NCBI GenBank assembly: GCA_012845835.1
Contig: JABAKD010000010.1
Location: 14,069,401-14,133,400 of the forward strand
Source: Undaria pinnatifida
Lineage: Eukaryota; Sar; Phaeophyceae; Laminariales; Alariaceae
Length of the DNA: 64,000 bases
Direction: 5' to 3'
Part shown: positions 37,258 through 46,812 of the stretch, one piece after another
Layout of the letters: every line of letters starts with the position of its first letter
How positions within the stretch are numbered: the first letter of the stretch is position 1
The notes under the pieces: generated by a model
Seen by the model: only the letters and a program-made list of their open reading frames with translations
Told to the model about the DNA's origin: nothing
The model's database searches: none
Position numbers and translations under genes: made by a program

Positions 37258-37345
37258 GGCAGCAGCAGCAGTAGCCGTAGAAGAAGGACAGCAGCAGCAG
37301 TAGCAGTAGCAGCAGCAGCAGCAGCAGTAGCAGCAGCAGCAGCAG
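37258..37345. repeat. (CAG)n microsatellite
   Basis: Interrupted cag/tag/cagcag units, inside the 5-kb insertion. Confidence 0.9.
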
Positions 37346-38100
37346 AGGTCTAAAATAGTAATTGACACAGCTTCTATCACTCTATACATGTAGCAACCCA
37401 GTTGCCGCTGCTGCCGCTGTAACGCGTTGCTGTTGATGGTGAACCTTTTTCCGCCAATGTCCTCCACATGTGACTACGCGATGACTGTGCTCAACGCGTG
37501 CAATAATAGGATGCCGCAGACAGCAGCCGCGACCGCCGCAGCAGCCGCTCAAAGCAATGTGCATTACCTCTACCACTGTACAGTAGCAACCCCAGCAGTC
37601 TATTACCCTCTGCGGTGTACCTAGTACTGTTACCGCCGCTGTCCGCGGCCTATTGTTGTTGCAACACAGCAGTTAGTTGGTAGCTGCTGTTTCGTGCACT
37701 GGTTGTATCCGTGCGCTATGTATTCGTGCAATGGAGCGTACGAAGACACCGCCTACAAACCTGACTAGAATCTAGTCAAACGAAGCCTACGAGACAACGA
37801 TACACAACCAATCAAGCGCATGAAAGTACCAGCGAAAGCATCACCCTTCTACTCACGATATTGCTGCATATTGCTGGCCTTGCTGCTGCGCGTACGGCAC
37901 GGAAAACAGACTCGCCCGGTCAGGTCAAGGCTCCAGTGTCGCTCCAACTAGACCCGATCTGTATCGCTTTTTTGGCGGTGGTGGTTGTCGACGCAGGGGG
38001 CCATCCTCACCGAAAACGTTGGCTTATTAGGGTCTACCGGTATGTGCACGGTGATCCCCAGCTCATGACATTCCAGGAATGTGTGTAGAAGGGCATTCGA

Positions 38101-38300
38101 GCTTCTAAAATGTGGGTAGTGTTCGAGTGGGGAGCGTGCAGAGCAGTTTGAATTGCGGCGCGATGCAAAGCAAATGCAAAGCAGAATAGAGCCTTTTGAT
38201 TGGTCAATGCAAAGCAAAATGGGGTTTCGATACAATGGGTGCATTACGATGCAAAGCAAATAAAGCTCTATGATTGGTCAATGCAAAGCAGATCTGGCCC
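38101..38300. repeat. Repeated atgcaaagcaaa motifs near the right end of the insertion
   Basis: The string atgcaaagca occurs several times (about 38162-38290), with two copies of a longer block ttgattggtcaatgcaaagc/tgattggtcaatgcaaagca. They lie close to the inferred terminus at 38320, where subterminal repeats of transposons are often found. Confidence 0.6.
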
Positions 38301-38447
38301 GCTGCGTTCAAGACTCGCCTGCAGAACAAGCGTACGATTATTTTTTTTCCATCCCACTTTGATTTCCTATACTATTTCCAAGTTGTTTGTCAAAGTAGGA
38401 AGGAAGACGCAGGAGGTATCTTCCGAGAACGACGTCGTACAACATGA

Positions 38448-38485
38448 CCATACTTATGCCTAGTCTAGTAAAGGCATAAGTATGG
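38448..38485. repeat. Terminal hairpin CCATACTTATGCCT, left
   Basis: CCATACTTATGCCT and its complement flank a 10-base loop (agtctagtaa). The mirror copy lies at 47920-47957 with one mismatch. It sits about 125 bp inside the arm end and may mark a transposon terminus. Confidence 0.8.
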
Positions 38486-39592
38486 TGGAGCTATGTATGC
38501 CGTGTTCGGTAGGGAGTCATGATATCTCGTTATTATACCAGAAATAGTATTGCTTTCGTCAAAAACACGTTAAAAGTAGGTCAAGGTATCAAAATACTGT
38601 CGTACTTCTTTGTTGACTCACGTACTCACTTTGTTGTTCCAGGGTTGCCGTGACCGAAGGTGCCCTTAAATTTGATATCAGCATTCAACAGCAGGAGCAG
38701 CAGTAGTAGCGTGTGCCTCGTTAATTAATGTCTTGAATTAGTATGAATTAATTGAATCCCCCCCCCCCCCAACTCGTGTTCATTAGATTTCACCACCCCC
38801 CCTTTATCGTGTGTATATACCACTGTACTATCAATATTTAATACCTGGCACCTGGTAGTCCTTTGCAAACACCTGTACTGGTACTACCGCAACATAAAAC
38901 TTGCGCAGCACTATATCAGTGCTCTACCTGGTGCTGCTGTACGTCTGTAAAAGCATGACGTACGACCATATACATCTTGTTCGCACCATGCAAGACACTA
39001 TCTTATCCGTCCTGTATTCCATGCCTGCCCCCCGTTACAACGACCAGCCACACTGTGCCGGAGGTCGACGGGGCTGGTGATTCCTACGATATTGACGTGG
39101 AAGCTGACACCAACCCACACAAGGTAAGGCCCAAGAACATACTCAGTCCGAGAAGCAATTGGAACTGTGCGCATTTTTTGGGGACGAACAGCTTGGATTT
39201 GGAGCCAGGGTAACGTTTTCGTGTACTACTGTAGGCGATATACCAAGAAGCGAAAAAATAGTGGTACTACTCAAGATGGAGATGTAGGTGTTGCACATCA
39301 ATAATGTAGTGTCGATGCCTATGATACTCCGTTGTTTGTATTATTTATCTTTGTAGTTACGGTTGTGGTGTGCATCTCACGCTACAGTAATTGTGTGTTT
39401 TTCACATCATACGGTATCGTTATTGTATTCTTTCAGGCGTCTATGGCGTTGAGAAGGCAAGCGCATAAGTTAAGCTGTTGTTTGCTTCTGCTCACAGGTC
39501 AAGCCCCAGGCCCGGTTGCGCCCGACGAATGACCCGGAGGCGACGACTGGGCGGCATCCACACGGAGCTCGGAGACGGCGTCCGGTGGTGGA

Positions 39593-41155
39593 ATGCGTCG
39601 TCGTCGGTCTGATCGGAGTGACCGCCCGCCTTCGACGCCGGCGCAGCCTTCAAAGAGGTCAAAGAGTAGGCAGGGCACGGCTGGGTGTAGTCGTTTGGTC
39701 TGCGGTGATGAAGGCCCGTCGGAGGCGCGGGTGTGCTCCGCGTGCAACGAGCCTGCTACCATGACGGCTCTTGGTCCTCGCTGGAATCACTTCAAGCCAG
39801 ACGAGCAAGTGGAAGACCTGCTTGAAGCTTGGAAGGAGTGGTCTTCTCAACCGGGCGTGGTACGCACGGACGTGAAAGCAGGATTTGCTCCCACGCGGGA
39901 CTGCTGCTTTTGCAATAGGGGGACTTGCTTCTTGAAACAGGCGCGGAAGTGGCAGTTGCGGCCGGCAGAGGAAGCGAAGAAACACATATGTGGGGTGTGT
40001 GAAGCGACCAAGAGCCTGGCATGGAGGTCTCCGGGTGTATTTTTGATGCAGTTCGCTCGATATTTCACGTCGAGCCACGCCAAACGCAGCCGTCTGTACG
40101 ACTCAGGCGGCACGTTGGATGGGGGAAGTTGGTTGTGCCAGGTGTGTTACTTTGACGGCTACAGGAATGCGCCAACGTTTTTCCCCAAAGACAAGTCCAC
40201 GGTGGAAAGATACGTGAACTACCTCGAGCTAGACAGCACCCCACCGAGTAAGGACACACTCGCGTTTGCAGAGCAGGAGGTACTACTCTATTCCTTGAGG
40301 AGTCTGAACGACGGTGAGCTTGTGTACTTGGCGGACGCAGCGAACGTCATGCGACACGCGCGGAAGAGGGCGGGCGTCAAGAGTCTGAACGAGGAGTCAC
40401 TGAGGTCAAAGGTGATTGGCATGTTCAGAGATTTGGCACACTGTGTTGTGGGTGTGGATCTTCACAGCTTCGACGGCGGCCAGGTTGGAGACGAGGACAA
40501 GCGCGTAACGGCCCATTACCTCATGCCCTCAAAGTTCAGTCCACTGTACGTCGCACGTCTACACCGAGGCGTTCGCCGGCTGGAACAGGAAAGAGAAGCC
40601 CGAAGTTCTACAGAAGGTGGTGTGGGTGGAGATGGCGAGCAGGCATCGGCAGGAACGGGAGCAGAGGGGGAATGCATGGAACCCAAGGAGTTGGCGCGCA
40701 AAGCCGGTAAAATGTTGCGTGATGACATCGAGAAGTGGACGCCGTGGCGCAACAGCGGACGTTTTCGTCACACGGCACAAGACCTGAACATCCGCATCCA
40801 ACCTCCGGCGGCGTACATTCGGGATTTCTTCCCTCCCAGATTCGCCATCTTCCTCGCGGCATTATGCAATGTGGATTTTCTGCTGGGGGAGGGAATGGAG
40901 GGGGGCTCCACCCACACTCCGCGGGCGATGATGCGCGGTGTTGTGTTCGTCTACATGGTAGGAACCATGCTCGGGAGGTTCGTCATCGGACAATGTTTCG
41001 TGCCTCCCCACTTCCTCAAGGTTTCGCAGGCTCTGAAACAGCGCGGAGTGGAATGTCGTCCGATGGGATTTCTCGCGGCTCTTGGCATATGTGCGTCTGA
41101 CGCGGTGCGGTGGAAGCGGGAAGAACACCTGCAGAGAGGAACGATAGAGACCTGA
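39593..41155 (+). CDS. Transposon-like ORF 1, 520 aa, cysteine-rich (left arm, intact)
   Basis: Begins MRRRRSDRSDRPPSTPAQPS with a basic low-complexity N-terminus. Cysteine pairs follow: C-x-x-C in VCSACN, CCFCNRGTCF, HICGVC and WLCQVC, which suggests one or two zinc-binding modules in the first 200 residues. The remainder is globular with VVGVDLHSFDGG and FFPPRFAIFLAALCNVDFLLGEG. I do not recognise a named domain; similar zinc-finger plus helical proteins occur in unclassified eukaryotic DNA transposons. A good splice acceptor (gcttctgctcacag) at 39498 suggests an upstream exon. It overlaps ORF 2 by 46 bp in another frame, so a frameshift or intron may join them. The right-arm copy is broken by a 61-bp net deletion. 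Confidence 0.6.
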   Translation: MRRRRSDRSDRPPSTPAQPSKRSKSRQGTAGCSRLVCGDEGPSEARVCSACNEPATMTALGPRWNHFKPDEQVEDLLEAWKEWSSQPGVVRTDVKAGFAPTRDCCFCNRGTCFLKQARKWQLRPAEEAKKHICGVCEATKSLAWRSPGVFLMQFARYFTSSHAKRSRLYDSGGTLDGGSWLCQVCYFDGYRNAPTFFPKDKSTVERYVNYLELDSTPPSKDTLAFAEQEVLLYSLRSLNDGELVYLADAANVMRHARKRAGVKSLNEESLRSKVIGMFRDLAHCVVGVDLHSFDGGQVGDEDKRVTAHYLMPSKFSPLYVARLHRGVRRLEQEREARSSTEGGVGGDGEQASAGTGAEGECMEPKELARKAGKMLRDDIEKWTPWRNSGRFRHTAQDLNIRIQPPAAYIRDFFPPRFAIFLAALCNVDFLLGEGMEGGSTHTPRAMMRGVVFVYMVGTMLGRFVIGQCFVPPHFLKVSQALKQRGVECRPMGFLAALGICASDAVRWKREEHLQRGTIET

Positions 41156-41961
41156 TGACGAACAACACACAAATTCAACTCGCGCTGGCGTTTGACAACA
41201 ACGACGCCGACGCAACGCAGAGATTTCAGAGCGCAATCCACAACGCCATGATAGGTGCGACCGGCCACGAACAACTGAAGGCGTCGGACGAACCATTGGT
41301 GCTTGGGCCGGAGGAGGATTGGCTACCGAAGGAGGAGTTGGAGCTCGAAATGCTGCTGAAAGGGAGGCACCCGGAAGCCCATGACAAGACGATCAAGGAC
41401 TGGATGGACGTGATACACACGATAGTCGCTGGTAGTCACGTTTACCTGGATGCCGTGGGGGAGGACCGATCTTGCCTGGAAGCCAAACTGCGGGAGGTTG
41501 TGCCGACGGCGCCCGTGCAAGTGAGGTCGAAGAATTTATTCGTTCAACCTGGGTCCACTAAGAACCAAGAGGACAACGAGGCTGCGCTGGCGAGGATCCA
41601 AGTAATCTGCAACGCTGATATCGAGTGGGTGACTGATCCGGACACTGGTGACCTAATCTCTGAGATCATACGTCGGGTGTTGGTGGAGGGAGACCAGGAG
41701 ACCTTTGGTTGGATGGTCGACACGAAGCGCGGAAACCCCGAGAAGTCCAAGTGGTTGCTACCTCATCCAGGAGGGTGGCACATCTTGATGCACTTCGTCA
41801 AGGCGCTGAATTCGCGGTACTATGGCGCTGGGGTTGAGAGAGTCGCCGAAGCGCTGGGGGGTGACGACAGACATGCTGCTGCAGCTAACAATTGCCGTCG
41901 GGGCCATCAGTTTTTGGCAGTGACATACGAGTCCCTGTGGCGGGTCATCATCGCACTATAG
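41110..41961 (+). CDS. Transposon-like ORF 2, 283 aa (left arm)
   Basis: The distinctive part is near the end: LLPHPGGWHILMHFVKALNS, then YYGAGVERVAEAL and CRRGHQFLAVTYESLWRVI. This resembles the conserved P-G-x-[WF]-H-x-L ... YY-x-AG-[VL] stretch in many unclassified repeat-derived proteins of animals, algae and fungi (DUF6589-like); this is recalled family knowledge, not a search. After the TAG at 41959 the same frame continues with a coding-like repeat (TEGGQVVTEGGQVD), so the stop may be a mutation and ORFs 2 and 3 may once have been one protein. The copy at 45356-44505 is identical in length. Confidence 0.6.
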   Translation: MEAGRTPAERNDRDLMTNNTQIQLALAFDNNDADATQRFQSAIHNAMIGATGHEQLKASDEPLVLGPEEDWLPKEELELEMLLKGRHPEAHDKTIKDWMDVIHTIVAGSHVYLDAVGEDRSCLEAKLREVVPTAPVQVRSKNLFVQPGSTKNQEDNEAALARIQVICNADIEWVTDPDTGDLISEIIRRVLVEGDQETFGWMVDTKRGNPEKSKWLLPHPGGWHILMHFVKALNSRYYGAGVERVAEALGGDDRHAAAANNCRRGHQFLAVTYESLWRVIIAL

Positions 41962-42041
41962 TTGGAGGAAACCAACAAGGAGGAAACGGCGTCACACACC
42001 GAGGGGGGGCAGGTGGTCACCGAGGGGGGGCAGGTGGACAT

Positions 42042-42168
42042 CAAAAGCTCAACGTCTTGTGCTTACTTGCTCGGTCCTTAAGCCAGGGAATGACACCCTC
42101 ACTCGGAGTGAGGGTGTCATTCCCTGGCTTAAGGACCGAGCAAGTAAGCACAAGACGTTGAGCTTTTG
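42042..42168. repeat. Nested perfect hairpin, 63-bp arms, left arm
   Basis: The axis is a single G at 42105. The right half (42106-42168) is the coding start of ORF 3 (VIPWLKDRASKHKTLSF) and the left half is its exact inverted copy. It separates ORF 2 from ORF 3. Confidence 0.95.
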
Positions 42169-43429
42169 GACTCAATTTTTGCTGGAGGATTATCCGGCTT
42201 ACCTCGCGTATCGGGTGGGCGGTCGCTCGGGAAACTACGAGCTCTGCGTGGCAGCGCTGCGCGTGTTGGCGCCCATCTTCACGGCTGCGGGCAAGACTAA
42301 CTATCAGCACCTGGCGATGGAGCATCTTACGAACCTGGCAAGGATGACGGATGAGGACAGGAAAACGATCGGCACGGTGTTCACCTCCTCGTACAGCGGC
42401 AAGGACTTCTCGCGTGTCTTCCTCGACGAATTCCAAGAAATGGCGAACAAGGACGTCAAGGGCGCACTGGGGAGGATAACGCAGGCGTTCATGGCAAAGC
42501 TGGCTACTATCTGCGAGAGTAGGGGAAAGGCCGTGCGGGAGTTTGACGAGCACCTGAGTCCGGACTTCAAGGAGCGCGACGTCGTACCCGGCATCATCAG
42601 AGACAGAGCAGGTGGGGTGGCGAAGGTTGTTCCCTGGTTGAAGCAATCCCCTGCTTTCTCCCCTGAAGGTGCCGATAGATTGATGTCGCTGGGTGGCGCG
42701 GTGGTCACGAAGGCGGACGAGGATCTCATGCTCGATTGCGGCGCCATTAGCAAGACCTGGTGGTGTGAAACGCTCACGCACCACGTCTCGGGGAAGGAAG
42801 GTGGCAAGGCTGTTGGCAGGAGGAAACTACCCACGTTTCCCGCGCGAAACGAATCCACCCGTGCGACGGTACCACCGAAGAGGAAGAGGACGCAGAGGAA
42901 GGAGCTGAAGGACATGACCGTTCAGAACGCGCAGTGGTGGGGGGTCATAAAAGCCGTGGTGGATAGGCTGGCGGCTGGCGCGGAGGTTGGGATCACCGCA
43001 ATAAAGCAGGGAATCGGTGCGGTCCTGCCTATGGCGTTATCGCATGCCGGGGACGGCGGAGCCCGTGTCGCCAAGAAGTCGGAAGGGCTGAACAATTTCG
43101 TGAAGAAGTTTTGCCCCGACGCCTACCAAACGAGCCGGTTTTACCCGGTTGAAGGCACGGCGGTCGATATGGCGACGGAGCTTCACAGACCACCTTCCAA
43201 GGCGACTCTGGCGAACGGACCACGTTCGCTCCACGACCGCCCGTGGTCCGTTCGCCAGAGTCGCCTTAGAAGGTGGTCTGTGAAGCTCCGTCGCCATATC
43301 GACCGCCGTGCCTTCAACCGGGTAAAACCGGCTCGTTTGGTAGGCGTCGGGGCAAAACTTCTTCACGAAATTGTTCAGCCCTTCCGACTTCTTGGCGACA
43401 CGGGCTCCGCCGTCCCCGGCATGCGATAA
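42059..43429 (+). CDS. Transposon-like ORF 3 (left arm); genuine part about 42112-43224
   Basis: The frame is open for 456 codons, but only about 370 are real. Upstream of about 42105 it reads an inverted copy of its own start region, and downstream of the axis at 43233 it reads the antisense of the opposite arm. The core has FWTQFLLEDYPAYLAYR, SGNYELCVAALRVLAPIF, YQHLAMEHLTNL and SRVFLDEFQEMANKDVKGAL. The last resembles the D-E-x-x-E-M-x-x-N-K-D-x-K signature of unclassified transposon proteins. A basic stretch PPKRKRTQRK looks like a nuclear localisation signal. With no native stop before the axis, the protein is truncated by the palindrome. Confidence 0.55.
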   Translation: MLTCSVLKPGNDTLTRSEGVIPWLKDRASKHKTLSFWTQFLLEDYPAYLAYRVGGRSGNYELCVAALRVLAPIFTAAGKTNYQHLAMEHLTNLARMTDEDRKTIGTVFTSSYSGKDFSRVFLDEFQEMANKDVKGALGRITQAFMAKLATICESRGKAVREFDEHLSPDFKERDVVPGIIRDRAGGVAKVVPWLKQSPAFSPEGADRLMSLGGAVVTKADEDLMLDCGAISKTWWCETLTHHVSGKEGGKAVGRRKLPTFPARNESTRATVPPKRKRTQRKELKDMTVQNAQWWGVIKAVVDRLAAGAEVGITAIKQGIGAVLPMALSHAGDGGARVAKKSEGLNNFVKKFCPDAYQTSRFYPVEGTAVDMATELHRPPSKATLANGPRSLHDRPWSVRQSRLRRWSVKLRRHIDRRAFNRVKPARLVGVGAKLLHEIVQPFRLLGDTGSAVPGMR

Positions 43430-44407
43430 CGCCATAGGCAGGACCGCACCGATTCCCTGCTTTATTGCGGTGATCCCAACCTCCGCGCCAGCCGCCAGCC
43501 TATCCACCACGGCTTTTATGACCCCCCACCACTGCGCGTTCTGAACGGTCATGTCCTTCAGCTCCTTCCTCTGCGTCCTCTTCCTCTTCGGTGGTACCGT
43601 CGCACGGGTGGATTCGTTTCGCGCGGGAAACGTGGGTAGTTTCCTCCTGCCAACAGCCTTGCCACCTTCCTTCCCCGAGACGTGGTGCGTGAGCGTTTCA
43701 CACCACCAGGTCTTGCTAATGGCGCCGCAATCGAGCATGAGATCCTCGTCCGCCTTCGTGACCACCGCGCCACCCAGCGACATCAATCTATCGGCACCTT
43801 CAGGGGAGAAAGCAGGGGATTGCTTCAACCAGGGAACAACCTTCGCCACCCCACCTGCTCTGTCTCTGATGATGCCGGGTACGACGTCGCGCTCCTTGAA
43901 GTCCGGACTCAGGTGCTCGTCAAACTCCCGCACGGCCTTTCCCCTACTCTCGCAGATAGTAGCCAGCTTTGCCATGAACGCCTGCGTTATCCTCCCCAGT
44001 GCGCCCTTGACGTCCTTGTTCGCCATTTCTTGGAATTCGTCGAGGAAGACACGCGAGAAGTCCTTGCCGCTGTACGAGGAGGTGAACACCGTGCCGATCG
44101 TTTTCCTGTCCTCATCCGTCATCCTTGCCAGGTTCGTAAGATGCTCCATCGCCAGGTGCTGATAGTTAGTCTTGCCCGCAGCCGTGAAGATGGGCGCCAA
44201 CACGCGCAGCGCTGCCACGCAGAGCTCGTAGTTTCCCGAGCGACCGCCCACCCGATACGCGAGGTAAGCCGGATAATCCTCCAGCAAAAATTGAGTCCAA
44301 AAGCTCAACGTCTTGTGCTTACTTGCTCGGTCCTTAAGCCAGGGAATGACACCCTCACTCCGAGTGAGGGTGTCATTCCCTGGCTTAAGGACCGAGCAAG
44401 TAAGCAC
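43037..44407 (-). CDS. Transposon-like ORF 3, right-arm copy; genuine part about 43242-44354
   Basis: Mirror of the left copy with the same 456-codon open frame. It differs only around the axis (NGPRAVVERTW instead of NGPRSLHDRPW, and one R-to-G change). As on the left, the C-terminal part past the axis is antisense read-through and the first part is an inverted copy. Confidence 0.55.
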   Translation of the reverse strand: MLTCSVLKPGNDTLTRSEGVIPWLKDRASKHKTLSFWTQFLLEDYPAYLAYRVGGRSGNYELCVAALRVLAPIFTAAGKTNYQHLAMEHLTNLARMTDEDRKTIGTVFTSSYSGKDFSRVFLDEFQEMANKDVKGALGRITQAFMAKLATICESRGKAVREFDEHLSPDFKERDVVPGIIRDRAGGVAKVVPWLKQSPAFSPEGADRLMSLGGAVVTKADEDLMLDCGAISKTWWCETLTHHVSGKEGGKAVGRRKLPTFPARNESTRATVPPKRKRTQRKELKDMTVQNAQWWGVIKAVVDRLAAGAEVGITAIKQGIGAVLPMALSHAGDGGARVAKKSEGLNNFVKKFCPDAYQTSRFYPVEGTAVDMATELHRPPSKATLANGPRAVVERTWSVRQSRLGRWSVKLRRHIDRRAFNRVKPARLVGVGAKLLHEIVQPFRLLGDTGSAVPGMR

Positions 44408-44424
44408 AAGACGTTGAGCTTTTG
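44298..44424. repeat. Nested perfect hairpin, right arm
   Basis: Exact mirror of 42042-42168 with 63-bp arms and a one-base centre. The same small foldback in both arms shows that the hairpin formed before the large palindrome did. Confidence 0.95.
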
Positions 44425-44504
44425 ATGTCCACCTGCCCCCCCTCGGTGACCACCTGCCCCCCCTCGGTGTGTGACGCCGTTTCCTCCTTGTTGGTTTCCT
44501 CCAA

Positions 44505-45356
44505 CTATAGTGCGATGATGACCCGCCACAGGGACTCGTATGTCACTGCCAAAAACTGATGGCCCCGACGGCAATTGTTAGCTGCAGCAGCATGTCTGTC
44601 GTCACCCCCCAGCGCTTCGGCGACTCTCTCAACCCCAGCGCCATAGTACCGCGAATTCAGCGCCTTGACGAAGTGCATCAAGATGTGCCACCCTCCTGGA
44701 TGAGGTAGCAACCACTTGGACTTCTCGGGGTTTCCGCGCTTCGTGTCGACCATCCAACCAAAGGTCTCCTGGTCTCCCTCCACCAACACCCGACGTATGA
44801 TCTCAGAGATTAGGTCACCAGTGTCCGGATCAGTCACCCACTCGATATCAGCGTTGCAGATTACTTGGATCCTCGCCAGCGCAGCCTCGTTGTCCTCTTG
44901 GTTCTTAGTGGACCCAGGTTGAACGAATAAATTCTTCGACCTCACTTGCACGGGCGCCGTCGGCACAACCTCCCGCAGTTTGGCTTCCAGGCAAGATCGG
45001 TCCTCCCCCACGGCATCCAGGTAAACGTGACTACCAGCGACTATCGTGTGTATCACGTCCATCCAGTCCTTGATCGTCTTGTCATGGGCTTCCGGGTGCC
45101 TCCCTTTCAGCAGCATTTCGAGCTCCAACTCCTCCTTCGGTAGCCAATCCTCCTCCGGCCCAAGCACCAATGGTTCGTCCGACGCCTTCAGTTGTTCGTG
45201 GCCGGTCGCACCTATCATGGCGTTGTGGATTGCGCTCTGAAATCTCTGCGTTGCGTCGGCGTCGTTGTTGTCAAACGCCAGCGCGAGTTGAATTTGTGTG
45301 TTGTTCGTCATCAGGTCTCTATCGTTCCTCTCTGCAGGTGTTCTTCCCGCTTCCAC
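44505..45356 (-). CDS. Transposon-like ORF 2, 283 aa (right arm)
   Basis: Identical in translated sequence to the left copy, including the W-H-I-L and YYGAGVERV segment and the same TAG stop. Preserved identity between the arms points to recent duplication or gene conversion. Confidence 0.6.
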   Translation of the reverse strand: MEAGRTPAERNDRDLMTNNTQIQLALAFDNNDADATQRFQSAIHNAMIGATGHEQLKASDEPLVLGPEEDWLPKEELELEMLLKGRHPEAHDKTIKDWMDVIHTIVAGSHVYLDAVGEDRSCLEAKLREVVPTAPVQVRSKNLFVQPGSTKNQEDNEAALARIQVICNADIEWVTDPDTGDLISEIIRRVLVEGDQETFGWMVDTKRGNPEKSKWLLPHPGGWHILMHFVKALNSRYYGAGVERVAEALGGDDRHAAAANNCRRGHQFLAVTYESLWRVIIAL

Positions 45357-46812
45357 CGCACCGCGTCAGACGCACATATGCCAAGAGCCGCGAGAAATCC
45401 CATCGGACGACATTCCACTCCGCGCTGTTTCAGAGCCTGCGAAACCTTGAGGAAGTGGGGAGGCACGAAACATTGTCCGATGACGAACCTCCCGAGCATG
45501 GTTCCTACCATGTAGACGAACACAACACCGCGCATCATCGCCCGCGGAGTGTGGGTGGAGCCCCCCTCCATTCCCTCCCCCAGCAGAAAATCCACATTGC
45601 ATAATGCCGCGAGGAAGATGGCGAATCTGGGAGGGAAGAAATCCCGAATGTACGCCGCCGGAGGTTGGATGCGGATGTTCAGGTCTTGTGCCGTGTGACG
45701 AAAACGTCCGCTGTTGCGCCACGGCGTCCACTTCTCGATGTCATCACGCAACATTTTACCGGCTTTGCGCGCCAACTCCTTGGGTTCCATGCATTCCCCC
45801 TCTGCTCCCGTTCCTGCCATTCCAGCCGGCGAACGCCTCGGTGTAGACGTGCGACGTACAGTGGACTGAACTTTGAGGGCATGAGGTAATGGGCCGTTAC
45901 GCGCTTGTCCTCGTCTCCAACCTGGCCGCCGTCGAAGCTGTGAAGATCCACACCCACAACACAGTGTGCCAAATCTCTGAACATGCCAATCACCTTTGAC
46001 CTCAGTGACTCCTCGTTCAGACTCTTGACGCCCGCCCTCTTCCGCGCGTGTCGCATGACGTTCGCTGCGTCCGCCAAGTACACAAGCTCACCGTCGTTCA
46101 GACTCCTCAAGGAATAGAGTAGTACCTCCTGCTCTGCAAACGCGAGTGTGTCCTTACTCGGTGGGGTGCTGTCTAGCTCGAGGTAGTTCACGTATCTTTC
46201 CACCGTGGACTTGTCTTTGGGGAAAAACGTTGGCGCATTCCTGTAGCCGTCAAAGTAACACACCTGGCACAACCAACTTCCCCCATCCAACGTGCCGCCT
46301 GAGTCGTACAGACGGCTGCGTTTGGCGTGGCTCGACGTGAAATATCGAGCGAACTGCATCAAAAATACACCCGGAGACCTCCATGCCAGGCTCTTGGTCG
46401 CTTCACACACCCCACATATGTGTTTCTTCGCTTCCTCTGCCGGCCGCAACTGCCACTTCCGCGCCTGTTTCAAGAAGCAAGTCCCCCTATTGCAAAAGCA
46501 GCAGTCCCGCGTGGGAGCAAATCCTGCTTTCACGTCCGTGCGTACCACGCCCGGTTGAGAAGACCACTCCTTCCAAGCTTCAAGCAGGTCTTCCACTTGC
46601 TCGTCTGGCTTGAAGTGATTCCAGCGAGGACCAAGAGCCGTCATGGTAGCAGGCTCGTTGCACGCGGAGCACACCCGCGCCTCCGACGGGCCTTCATCAC
46701 CGCAGACCAAACGACTACACCCAGCCGTGCCCTGCCTACTCTTTGACCTCTTTGAAGGCTGCGCCGGCGTCGAAGGCGGGCGGTCACTCCGATCAGACCG
46801 ACGACGACGCAT
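45311..46812 (-). pseudogene. Transposon-like ORF 1, right-arm copy, broken by a 61-bp net deletion
   Basis: The frame starts at 46812 like the left copy and is identical up to RGVRRLE. At about 45829 the 62 bases present at 40586-40647 are missing and one T is present, a net loss of 61 that shifts the frame. The protein then ends after 377 codons, while the rest of the original frame survives as a separate 169-codon piece (45820-45311). The left sequence has caggaa at both ends of the deleted block, so short-homology slippage is a likely cause. Confidence 0.85.

Larger units (their letters stand above)
33270..38320. mobile_element. 5.05-kb insertion with imperfect terminal inverted repeats and GCAGAACA duplication
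   Basis: The mirror side of the locus runs without a break through this point, while here 5.05 kb intervene. GCAGAACA lies on both sides (33262-33269 and 38321-38328). The ends GGCAAATTTGGG...CGGGCCAG and, inverted, GGCGAGTCTTGA...CGGGCCAG match at about 18 of 26 positions. These are the marks of a transposed DNA segment with an 8-bp (or 7-bp) duplication. I find no recognisable transposase; the interior holds a hairpin near 33305-33331 (aattccgcgggc...gcccgtggaatt), a CAG microsatellite and no supported gene, so it is probably non-autonomous or decayed. A right-side deletion is the alternative. Confidence 0.6.

Noticed and set aside
42041-42915. Antisense frames of 247 and 203 codons in both arms of the palindrome
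   Set aside because: They are shadows of ORF 3 on the opposite strand; composition and conservation follow the sense frame.
43233-43429. C-terminal 65 codons of the 456-codon ORF 3
   Set aside because: Past the axis the frame reads the complement of the opposite arm, so this part is antisense and not native protein.
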